From contig JAEZHM010000071.1 in NCBI GenBank assembly GCA_023416585.1, positions 1 through 17,981 of the forward strand: a DNA stretch of 17,981 nt. Direction: 5' to 3'. This DNA is from Bacillota bacterium. Lineage in GTDB: Bacteria > Bacillota > Clostridia > Christensenellales > Aristaeellaceae. The notes beneath the pieces were generated by a model. It did no database searches and had not been told where the DNA came from. It saw only the letters and a program-made list of their open reading frames with translations. Within the stretch, counting starts at the first letter, position 1, and every line of letters starts with the position of its first letter. Below, piece by piece: positions 1 through 5,820 of the stretch. A program made the translations under genes and the position numbers.

Positions 1-317
1 TGCTCCGCCACGATGCGGCCCACCATCTCCGGTTTGACTTTCACATACGTTACTTTTTCCTGGCCGGGAACGATCACATCCACCATGGGCTCCAGGCGGC
101 ACATGCCGATGCAGCCGGTTTGTGAGACGGTCACGTCAATAAGATTTCTGCGCTTCAGTTCTTCTACAAAGGCAAGCATCACAGGCCGCGCTCCAGCGGC
201 AATACCGCAGGTGGCCATGCCGACCACGACGCGCACGGCATCCTTTCCCTCTTTGCGCAGCAAGACTTTGTCCAGCGTCCGCTGCCGGATGGCTTCCAGT
301 TCAGCGATGGATTTCAT
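1..317 (-). CDS. hndB: HndB-like (2Fe-2S) ferredoxin subunit of NAD(P)-linked hydrogenase, partial
   Basis: My translation of the minus strand from the ATG at 317 gives 105 codons open to the window edge, so the 3' end is missing. The protein is a small thioredoxin-like [2Fe-2S] ferredoxin. It has a TCGIAAGAR segment (Cys37) and a TGCIGMC segment (Cys69, Cys73), the pattern I associate with the HndB subunit of Hnd/Hyd-type electron-bifurcating [FeFe] hydrogenases. In that family HndB passes electrons between the NuoE-like, NuoF-like and catalytic subunits in the cytoplasm. The ATG has a GGAGGG ribosome binding site 7 nt upstream. Its first 17 bp overlap the end of the preceding ATPase gene, which suggests translational coupling. 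hndC (NuoF-like) and hndD (catalytic) would be expected just beyond the left edge. The family call is firm; the exact complex is inferred from context. Confidence 0.85.
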   Translation of the reverse strand, partial: MKSIAELEAIRQRTLDKVLLRKEGKDAVRVVVGMATCGIAAGARPVMLAFVEELKRRNLIDVTVSQTGCIGMCRLEPMVDVIVPGQEKVTYVKVKPEMVGRIVAE

Positions 318-867
318 TATCCGTCCCTCCAAAGACTTGTTGGATTTCTTCCTTCAAGGTTGACTGCATCCAGGCAATAACCTCCGGTTCGTTCAAGGGG
401 ACGCCCTGTAATGCTTCCCGCACAAGGCGGGTATCCAGCGAGGCTTCCCCATAAGGGGTAGTCATCTGAAATGCGAAATCGGGCGTTTCGGGATTAGCTA
501 CAACCAGCGCGAGGATGGTCTCCGCCAAATCCCCCATGGGCAGACAATCGATGTGATCCGTGTGAAAAACGGCAGTGAGTAAAGTTCCTTTCCCCGGCTC
601 ACTTTCAATTTTCACGTTCCCGCCCGTCCTTCTAGCGTTCTCCGTTAAAAGCGGCAGCCCCAGGCCCACTCTTCGCGTTCTTCTGGTGGTGGCAAAAGGG
701 TTTTGCGCCCGGGCCAGCAGGTCCCGGTCCATGCCGATGCCATTATCCTCCACCATAAGGGTCAATATACCGTTTTCCTGAAGCGTCATACGGATTTGTA
801 TAATTGCAGCCTGCGCCCGAATGCTGTTTTGCACTATATCCATCAGGTGCAGCGAAATATCCCGCAT
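301..867 (-). CDS. Stand-alone histidine-kinase-type ATPase (HATPase_c) protein
   Basis: A 188-residue cytoplasmic protein with a GHKL ATPase fold: N-box around QNSIRA (Asn14), G1 box DNGIGM (41-46), an F-box-like NPFATTRR stretch and G2 box GLGL (68-71). It has no upstream dimerisation/phospho-acceptor (H-box) domain, sensor domain or membrane segment, so it is an isolated kinase-like ATPase. Residues 105-188 form an extension I do not recognise. The gene starts 2 nt after the hndA stop and overlaps hndB by 17 bp, so it is translated within the hydrogenase operon. ATPase genes at this position are, to my knowledge, common in clostridial hnd/hyd operons but have no settled function. A role in regulating or assembling the hydrogenase, or in a kinase relay with the upstream sensor module, is inference. 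Confidence 0.85.
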   Translation of the reverse strand: MRDISLHLMDIVQNSIRAQAAIIQIRMTLQENGILTLMVEDNGIGMDRDLLARAQNPFATTRRTRRVGLGLPLLTENARRTGGNVKIESEPGKGTLLTAVFHTDHIDCLPMGDLAETILALVVANPETPDFAFQMTTPYGEASLDTRLVREALQGVPLNEPEVIAWMQSTLKEEIQQVFGGTDNEIHR

Positions 868-869
868 GA

Positions 870-1340
870 TTATGCCTTGTATTTTTCCAGAATGGCAGGA
901 ATCTCGTCAGACGATAGCCTTCCGTACACTTCGTCATTGATCATCATTACCGGGGCCAGGCCGCATGCGCCAAGGCAACGGGTAGCCTGCAGCGTGAATT
1001 TTCCATCAGGAGTGGTTTTTCCGACGCGGATCTTAAGTTCATCCATTACCTTATCCAACACTTTTGCAGACCCCTTGACATAACAGGCAGTACCCAGACA
1101 AACGCCAATCACATATTGCCCCCTGGGCTGCAGGGAAAACTGGGAATAAAATGTGGTAACGCCATATACCTCGCTGAGTGTCGTGCCCAAACCATCCGCG
1201 ATGATCTGCTGCACATCCATGGGGACACATCCAAATATCTCCTGCGCTTCCTGCAAAACCGGCATCAAGGCGCCCTTTTCCTCCCGGTGCGCCGCTATCG
1301 ATTGCTTGAGCTTTGCATACTTCTCCGTCAGTTCGGGCAT
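870..1340 (-). CDS. hndA: NuoE/HndA-like [2Fe-2S] subunit of NAD(P)-linked hydrogenase
   Basis: A 156-residue homologue of the 24-kDa NuoE subunit of complex I, here most likely HndA/HydC of a cytoplasmic electron-bifurcating [FeFe] hydrogenase. The N-terminal helical part is followed by YGVTTFYSQF and a thioredoxin-like domain with the four [2Fe-2S] ligands Cys81, Cys86, Cys122 and Cys126 (CLGTAC and RCLGAC). Length and motif spacing are normal for the family. The ATG at 1340 is preceded by a very strong AAAGGAGGT 7-8 nt upstream. It is the first gene of the run hndA-ATPase-hndB and has a long leader with a Rex-like operator. NuoE homologues also serve formate dehydrogenases and complex I, but the HndB-type neighbour favours a hydrogenase. 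Confidence 0.92.
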   Translation of the reverse strand: MPELTEKYAKLKQSIAAHREEKGALMPVLQEAQEIFGCVPMDVQQIIADGLGTTLSEVYGVTTFYSQFSLQPRGQYVIGVCLGTACYVKGSAKVLDKVMDELKIRVGKTTPDGKFTLQATRCLGACGLAPVMMINDEVYGRLSSDEIPAILEKYKA

Positions 1341-1375
1341 TTAGGGTGCGACCTCCTTTATTTTTTGCACAAGCC

Positions 1376-1399
1376 AGCGTGGCGACACCGCGCCACGCT
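1376..1399 (-). other. Stable hairpin in the hndA leader
   Basis: A perfect 9-bp GC-rich inverted repeat (arms 1376-1384 and 1391-1399, AGCGTGGCG/CGCCACGCT) with a 6-nt loop. It sits 36 nt upstream of the hndA start, just before the ribosome binding site. On the transcribed strand no T-run follows, so it is not an intrinsic terminator. It could be an mRNA-stabilising 5' hairpin or a translation-control element. An extended -10-like TGTTAAAAT (1407-1415, minus) would start transcription almost at its base. Confidence 0.6.
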
Positions 1400-1499
1400 T
1401 GTAGATATTTTAACATACTCCAAAGGAAATTGCACGCCCAAAACAAGGCAAAAACAGATTTTTCGACAAAAAAATCGCAATTTCATAAAGTTCGTAAAA

Positions 1500-1505
1500 A
1501 CTATA
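1500..1505 (-). promoter_or_regulatory. Candidate -10 element for the hndA operon
   Basis: On the minus strand 1500-1505 reads TATAGT, one mismatch from TATAAT. The matching -35 position (about 1523-1528) is weak (CCAACT) and overlaps the Rex-like operator, which is where a repressor would block RNA polymerase. A second candidate is the extended -10 TGTTAAAAT at 1407-1415, which also lacks a good -35. I cannot decide between them. Confidence 0.35.
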
Positions 1506-1525
1506 CAAACGAAAGCGATACAAGT

Positions 1526-1543
1526 TGGTTAAATTTTTAACGG
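1526..1543 (-). promoter_or_regulatory. Rex-like operator upstream of hndA
   Basis: The 18-bp site TGGTTAAATTTTTAACGG matches the Firmicute Rex consensus TTGTTAANNNNTTAACAA at 11 of 14 defined positions. It has a perfect inner palindrome GTTAA-N4-TTAAC. It lies in the 215-bp gap between the PHP gene and hndA. Rex is a repressor released from DNA when NADH/NAD+ rises, and hydrogenase and fermentation genes are known Rex targets in Clostridia. Its presence before a NAD(P)-linked hydrogenase operon fits that role. Binding and the controlling promoter are inferred. Confidence 0.65.
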
Positions 1544-1555
1544 TTTGAATGACTC

Positions 1556-2269
1556 TTACATTGAACTTACGTGATTATCACTCAGCGCTTTCAATATGCC
1601 GATTGGCGACAGCTCTGATGTTTCCAGACTATATATTGCTTCGGAAATATCTTCCAACCTGTGTGCGTCCGAAGCATGCAAAACGATTTTTCCTTGGAGG
1701 ATATCTTTGGATATGGGCAGTTGCGGCGAAACCTCCAATACAGGAAAGCAAACGTCGTCAGGCAGAAACCCAAGGTTCATCAGCAAGCCGCTCGCGCCGC
1801 GGTTGATGTGGGCAGGCACGGCCATACCTCCAAATTGCTTGATTTTCTGTGCCGCCTGATGCAATGTAAGATCGGTTGCGGAAATGAGAAGACGGTTTTC
1901 CTCCCCTGTCACTTCATCCCGCTCATTGCAAATCTGTTGCTCGCCAAACAGGTGCGGATCATTTTGTATATTGGGCAGATGGCCATAAAGAAAGTCCCCC
2001 ATCGCCAAAGCCTGTTCCACGTACGGAAAATAGGCCAGCAGGTGGACTTCCTCGCGTGTTGTGATCTCCATGCCCGGCAAAAGTACAAGGCCATGGGCCT
2101 TGGCCGCTGTATATGCGTAAGGCAGATTTTTGGCCGAATTATGGTCCGTGACTGCAATGGCTTGAAGGCCTTTGATCTTCGCCATGGCGCATATGTTATG
2201 CGGAGTCATGTCATGATCCCCGCAGGGTGACAGGCATGTATGAATGTGAAGGTCCACATAGATTTTCAT
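1556..2269 (-). CDS. PHP-domain metal-dependent phosphoesterase
   Basis: I place the start at the ATG at 2269, giving 237 residues beginning MKIYVDLHIHT. The frame is open 15 codons further upstream, but that stretch runs into the preceding gene and PHP proteins normally begin at this strand. Metal-ligand motifs of a PHP phosphoesterase are complete: DLHIH (His8, His10), TDHN (42-44), Glu68 in GMEIT, His76, PAHI (His154) and SDAH (Asp201, His203). Residues about 95-130 are an insertion between the strands, as in TrpH/YciV-like enzymes. The substrate is unknown; relatives cleave 3',5'-nucleoside bisphosphates or phosphoesters. The gene starts 4 nt after the stop of the DRTGG gene and has only a weak ribosome binding site, so it is probably coupled to it. 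It is the last gene of the hydrogenase-like sensor cluster. Confidence 0.9.
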   Translation of the reverse strand: MKIYVDLHIHTCLSPCGDHDMTPHNICAMAKIKGLQAIAVTDHNSAKNLPYAYTAAKAHGLVLLPGMEITTREEVHLLAYFPYVEQALAMGDFLYGHLPNIQNDPHLFGEQQICNERDEVTGEENRLLISATDLTLHQAAQKIKQFGGMAVPAHINRGASGLLMNLGFLPDDVCFPVLEVSPQLPISKDILQGKIVLHASDAHRLEDISEAIYSLETSELSPIGILKALSDNHVSSM

Positions 2270-2273
2270 ACGC

Positions 2274-2621
2274 TTATTTTTCGGAAGCGAGAATGCCGGC
2301 GGCCGCCATTTCACCGCAAAGCTGATAGGCCGTCTTGCGGCTTTTCAGCACGGGGATATTTTCACTTTGCGCCTTTTGAAGTGAGCCCTCCTCCATATCG
2401 ATGTCTTCGGGCAGAAGGATGCAGGCAAACTCCATCAGTACCGCCACGGCGATAACATTCAAATGCGTCTGCACGGTGACCCAGGCAGTCCTAGGCGCGC
2501 CATGAGCCATGACCCAGCTTAACAGATCGCATACATACCCGCAGGATACCTCCCCCGCAAGTGAAACGCCCGGGGTAAGGTTCTTTGCATCCAAAATATC
2601 CATAAGTTGCGCCACCGTCAT
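2274..2621 (-). CDS. Stand-alone DRTGG-domain protein (copy 1)
   Basis: A 115-residue cytoplasmic protein, read from the ATG at 2621 because GGGAGG sits 7 nt before it; the in-frame ATG at 2636 has no such site. It appears to be a single DRTGG domain, the regulatory fold otherwise found in CBS-linked proteins and in the N-terminal part of some phosphotransacetylases. It is clearly paralogous to the protein at 4464-4817: both start MT-hydrophobic, share a LLDAK/ILDAK helix, a hydrophobic H-V-I core (THLNVIAVAV versus TNLHVIRTAG) and an almost identical ending K-TAY-x-x-CG. No catalytic residues are visible. It may bind a nucleotide or act as a partner-switching scaffold; this is unproven. It lies between the hydrogenase-like gene and the PHP gene. 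Confidence 0.82.
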   Translation of the reverse strand: MTVAQLMDILDAKNLTPGVSLAGEVSCGYVCDLLSWVMAHGAPRTAWVTVQTHLNVIAVAVLMEFACILLPEDIDMEEGSLQKAQSENIPVLKSRKTAYQLCGEMAAAGILASEK

Positions 2622-2639
2622 AAGCGCGCCTCCCATCAG

Positions 2640-2656
2640 GGGTGATGTTCACACCC
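2640..2656 (-). other. Small inverted repeat in the gap before DRTGG copy 1
   Basis: A 5-bp perfect inverted repeat (GGGTG/CACCC, 7-nt loop) in the 65-bp gap between the hydrogenase-like gene and the DRTGG gene. Without a T-run it is not a terminator. It may be a minor mRNA structure near the ribosome binding site, or chance. Confidence 0.25.
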
Positions 2657-2686
2657 AAATCATGATTGTTAAGCGTCATTTAAGCG

Positions 2687-3985
2687 CTAATGGTTCTGTG
2701 CCAGGTTCACCATCTGCTGAGCCATCACCTTCAGCTGTTCCTTGAGCTTATGAACGCAGTCCATATCACGGGCAAATCCCCTCACGATATCCTCCGCCAG
2801 CGCGCGGCAGGTAGGCGCGCCGCAGGAACCGCAGTCATAACCGGGAAGATCCTTTACGATCTGTTCCATCCGCTCCATTTTGCGCATGGCTTCCACGATA
2901 TCCTCATCCAACTGCATCACGCTATTGGGCAATATGGGCTTATGCCCATACAGCGGGTACTTGTCCAGTATGGATACATCCACCTTGTCATCGGGGTGGG
3001 TGGTGTCCATGGTTTCAGCCAGCTTTCTCACAGCGTTTTTGGCCACATAGTTGTTTTCAAACGTCAATGGACCACCCACGCAGCCGCCGGTGCAGGCAGA
3101 GCCCTCAAAAAACTGCAGATCGTTTAACTTGTTGTTTTCAATCTCCTCCAGAACGCGGATCACATTTTCAATACCGTCCACCGCCAGGCTGTTTTCCGGG
3201 CAGACGGCATGGGCCTCGCCGCCGCTGTTGGCCCAGCTTACACCGAAGGAAGTGGCGTCTGGCAATTCTTCCGCCTGCTCAGCCTGCCCCCTGGTATGGC
3301 TGGATAACAGCCCGTATATTTCCATGATGGAAATTGCACCATCCACTGCCGATTTTTCGTGGCCGATGGGGCTGCGGATGGCAGTCACCTTGGCAGCGCA
3401 AGGGGTTATGAAAAAGCAGCCTACTTCCTCCGGCTTCACACCATGGCTTTTGCAAAATTCCCTGCGGGCCATGATTGCCGCCAGTTCCATGAGTTGGCGT
3501 ACATCCACAACATGCGGAATCAGGTCAGGGAAGCGCACCTGAATAAGTCTTACGATGGCCGGGCAGGCGGAGGATATTAACGGCCTTGGCAGACCGTCCC
3601 TTCGCAGCTTTTCACGGATGGCCCTCGTTGCCACATCCGCGGCACGGGCCACCTCGAACACGTCATCAAAACCCATCCTTTTTAAGCCCGTCAGCACGCG
3701 GCCAACAGACTGCAAACCTTTGAACTGGCCGTACAGCGACGGGGCGGGCAAGGCTATTTTATATTTGAAATTGCTGATGGAGGACAGCGGGTCCGTTTGC
3801 GCCACCTTGGCATGATAGGCGCAAACCCTTATGCACTCGCCGCAATCGATACACCTTTCGTCGATGATATGCGCCCGACCATCCCGCACGCGAATGGCTT
3901 CTGTCGGACAGCGCTTCAAACAGTTGGTGCAGCCCTTACAGCGCGTTACATCCAGACGGACGGAATGAAACCGCTTTGTCTCCAT
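2687..3985 (-). CDS. [FeFe]-hydrogenase-like sensor protein (group C-like, no PAS domain)
   Basis: 432 residues. Order: two [4Fe-4S] ferredoxin motifs (Cys16/19/22/26 and Cys45/48/51/55), an [FeFe]-hydrogenase large-subunit core (about 75-320), and a C-terminal C-x2-C-x4-C-x16-C cluster motif (Cys385, 388, 393, 410; Fe-S domain family PF04060). The four H-cluster cysteines are kept: Cys141 (SSACP), Cys196 (TPCAAK, with Lys199), Cys298 and Cys302 (ACTGGC). Three residues of catalytic enzymes are replaced (CpI numbering): proton-transfer Cys299 by Ala140, Met353 by Thr194, Met497 by Ser296. These changes are typical of sensory (HydS, group C) homologues. Group C proteins usually carry a C-terminal PAS domain; this one ends 22 residues after the last cluster ligand. 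The ATG at 3985 has GGAGGT 7 nt upstream. Likely cytoplasmic H2 or redox sensor; weak catalysis cannot be excluded. Confidence 0.88.
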   Translation of the reverse strand: METKRFHSVRLDVTRCKGCTNCLKRCPTEAIRVRDGRAHIIDERCIDCGECIRVCAYHAKVAQTDPLSSISNFKYKIALPAPSLYGQFKGLQSVGRVLTGLKRMGFDDVFEVARAADVATRAIREKLRRDGLPRPLISSACPAIVRLIQVRFPDLIPHVVDVRQLMELAAIMARREFCKSHGVKPEEVGCFFITPCAAKVTAIRSPIGHEKSAVDGAISIMEIYGLLSSHTRGQAEQAEELPDATSFGVSWANSGGEAHAVCPENSLAVDGIENVIRVLEEIENNKLNDLQFFEGSACTGGCVGGPLTFENNYVAKNAVRKLAETMDTTHPDDKVDVSILDKYPLYGHKPILPNSVMQLDEDIVEAMRKMERMEQIVKDLPGYDCGSCGAPTCRALAEDIVRGFARDMDCVHKLKEQLKVMAQQMVNLAQNH

Positions 3986-4018
3986 AAAAAAACCTCCAAC
4001 GAATGGGGAAAGGTTGTT

Positions 4019-4447
4019 TTATAAAGCTTCCCCCAAGTCAAACGCCATGCGGATGCTTGTCCCATCCCCAAGACGGCTTTCAATATGAAATGTACTGGCG
4101 TTCCGTTTCATGTTGGAAAGGCCCATGCCTGCGCCAAACCCCAGGCTCCTGGCCTGCTCGTTGGCAGTTGAAAAGCCTTCCCGCATGGCTTCATCAATAT
4201 TGGGTATACCAGGGCCTACGTCATTGGATGATAGATATGCCATAGGCGGCTCCACCATAAGCGCCAGTGTTCCCCCCAGGCTGTGGATCACCAGGTTCAT
4301 CTCGGCCTCATATGCGGCTACTGCCATACGGCGAAGCACAGGCCCGCTTACACCAAGCTGCTTCAACGTGCGTTTGATGGTAGCTGAGGCTTCCCCCGCG
4401 CGCTGGTAATCGCCGGCTTCTACAAAAAATTCTTCACGGATCAGCAT
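4019..4447 (-). CDS. RsbW/SpoIIAB-like anti-sigma-type ATPase
   Basis: 142 residues read from the ATG at 4447, which has AGGAG 8 nt upstream; the frame is open to 4501 but that part overlaps the previous gene. It is a small GHKL ATPase of the anti-sigma serine kinase type: N-box YEAEMNLVIHS (Glu47-Asn51), G1 box NDVGPGI (75-81) and G2 box GFGAGMGLSNMKR (103-115). In Bacillus such proteins phosphorylate an anti-anti-sigma (STAS) partner and sequester a sigma factor. No sigma or STAS gene is adjacent here. The neighbours are a DRTGG gene 16 nt upstream and the hydrogenase-like gene 33 nt downstream, so its partner may be one of these. It could supply the output that PAS or kinase domains give in other group C hydrogenase systems; this is inference. 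Confidence 0.87.
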   Translation of the reverse strand: MLIREEFFVEAGDYQRAGEASATIKRTLKQLGVSGPVLRRMAVAAYEAEMNLVIHSLGGTLALMVEPPMAYLSSNDVGPGIPNIDEAMREGFSTANEQARSLGFGAGMGLSNMKRNASTFHIESRLGDGTSIRMAFDLGEAL

Positions 4448-4463
4448 GTATCTTCTCCTGAAC

Positions 4464-4817
4464 TTATAAGGCGTGCTCCACACCGGGCAGCCCGTTTTCA
4501 AATAGTATGCCGCATGCGGTGTAGGCCGTTTTGGCGGTAGATAAAATAGCCAAGTTCAATTTTCGGGCTTCCTCCATCATTTCTTCATCTGGCACTTTGC
4601 CCCTGGCGAATATGATGCAATTGATATCCACCATTCCCGCCGTCCGGATCACGTGCAGGTTTGTAAGCCCCGTGATCAGTGCCGTGTTTTCCTTCACAAA
4701 GGCAAGCACGTCGCTCATTAGGTCGGAGCCGCATCCACTGTATACCTTTCGGTCCAGATCATTCTCCCCAAGAAGCACCTTGGCGTCAAGCAATGTAATG
4801 ATTTCCCTGATCGTCAT
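4464..4817 (-). CDS. Stand-alone DRTGG-domain protein (copy 2)
   Basis: 117 residues from the ATG at 4817, with a moderate GGAAGGG ribosome binding site. A single DRTGG-like domain, paralogous to the protein at 2274-2621 (see the shared LDAK helix and K-TAY-x-x-CG ending). Here the core carries SGCGSDLMSDVLAF, a Ser/Gly/Asp-rich turn typical of DRTGG domains, which copy 1 keeps as SCGYVCDLLSWV. No enzyme motif is present. It starts 31 nt after the SPOR gene and ends 16 nt before the RsbW-like ATPase, so it is probably part of one transcript. The two diverged copies flanking the hydrogenase-like gene and ATPase suggest they form a heteromer or act at two steps of the same signalling path (inference). 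Confidence 0.82.
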   Translation of the reverse strand: MTIREIITLLDAKVLLGENDLDRKVYSGCGSDLMSDVLAFVKENTALITGLTNLHVIRTAGMVDINCIIFARGKVPDEEMMEEARKLNLAILSTAKTAYTACGILFENGLPGVEHAL

Positions 4818-4848
4818 GCAATTTTCCCTTCCGATTTAGTGTGAATGA

Positions 4849-5691
4849 CTATTTTCCAATGCTATACAGATAACTTTCCACCTCGGTGAGCAGATTCAGC
4901 GTTTGATTTTTCATCTGCGCTCCCATGGCAACATTTCCTTTAGAGGATGTTTCCGCCACTGCCGACGTTGCCTTCCTGATTTCTCCCATCAGGCTGATCA
5001 GATTGCTTACCACTGCATTATTTACGGTGGAAAATCTTTGCGACAACACGCTTTTGAGTGTATCCGCCTGGGATGCGATCTCCGCAAGCCGGCTCAATTC
5101 CTGTTCTACGGGAAGATCCTGCTTATCCATGGAGGTGGAGATTTCACAGAACTTTTCCAGTGTGGTATTCAGAAATTGCATCCCGGCCTCCAGTACATCC
5201 CATTGGCCTGCCATGCCATTATTCAGACCCAAAACGATCTCGGGCAGCGCAATTTCATACACGTAGGAATCAATCTCATGCTGGCTTTGAAGCTGCTGGC
5301 GCACGGTTTGCGCTTCCTCACGGGTGGGATACAGTGCCGCCAGAACCCGAAACCTGCTGTCCTTGCGCACATAGCCTGCCGCGCCGCGGGCAATAAAGCC
5401 TTCCGCCTGGGAGCGGGCTGATTCTTCGCTGTCAAAAGCTCCAAGCTGGATAGCATACCATTTCTTTGCCGGAAGGCTGATTTCTCGGGAAGTGATCGTT
5501 TCATCGAAAGCTTTCCCGATAGCCGTAGGCTTAGGTGTGACCTTCAATTCCAAGCTGAGGCCGCCATTCTCGTCCCTGAGCAGCCCCATGAGGATCAGGA
5601 CACAGGACACAAAGAGCAGCACGCCCGTCAAAATCCGCTTACCGCCGCCAGGTGCCCGATAGGTTCGTTTCTCAACTTTTGCAGTATGCAT
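4849..5691 (-). CDS. Membrane-anchored SPOR-domain protein
   Basis: 280 residues from the ATG at 5691: AGGAGG lies 7 nt upstream of it, whereas the in-frame ATGs at 5712 and 5697 are too far from or too close to that site. A basic N-terminus is followed by one transmembrane segment (about 20-38), a short linker, and a SPOR domain (about 77-148, starting WYAIQLGAF, with FRVLAALYPTREEA). The C-terminal 130 residues are helical and probably coiled coil. SPOR domains bind denuded glycan strands at sites of septal or sporulation-related peptidoglycan turnover, so the protein likely faces the wall. It stands upstream of the DRTGG-ATPase-hydrogenase genes with a 31-bp gap and may share their transcript; a functional link is not evident. 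I see no convincing promoter before it. Confidence 0.82.
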   Translation of the reverse strand: MHTAKVEKRTYRAPGGGKRILTGVLLFVSCVLILMGLLRDENGGLSLELKVTPKPTAIGKAFDETITSREISLPAKKWYAIQLGAFDSEESARSQAEGFIARGAAGYVRKDSRFRVLAALYPTREEAQTVRQQLQSQHEIDSYVYEIALPEIVLGLNNGMAGQWDVLEAGMQFLNTTLEKFCEISTSMDKQDLPVEQELSRLAEIASQADTLKSVLSQRFSTVNNAVVSNLISLMGEIRKATSAVAETSSKGNVAMGAQMKNQTLNLLTEVESYLYSIGK

Positions 5692-5755
5692 GCGCATTCC
5701 TCCTTGTCCCATTCGCTACACCCTATGAAAGGCGGGAGGAAAATATGCAAAAACC

Positions 5756-5785
5756 TTGAAACAGCAGGGCACGCTGTGCTACGAT
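5756..5785 (+). promoter_or_regulatory. Sigma-A promoter of the DUF6062-like gene
   Basis: TTGAAA (5756-5761), 18-bp spacer, TACGAT (5780-5785) with an extended TG at 5777-5778. It would start transcription about 30 nt before the TTG start codon at 5821. Spacing and the TGn element support it; the -10 hexamer has two mismatches. Confidence 0.6.
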
Positions 5786-5820
5786 GGACGAAACATGCCC
5801 TTTAAGAAAGGAGCCTATCC

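Noticed and set aside
2664..2691. TTAAGCG-type inverted repeat near the end of the hydrogenase-like gene, considered as a second Rex site
   Set aside because: The half-site spacing and sequence do not fit TTGTTAA-N4-TTAACAA.
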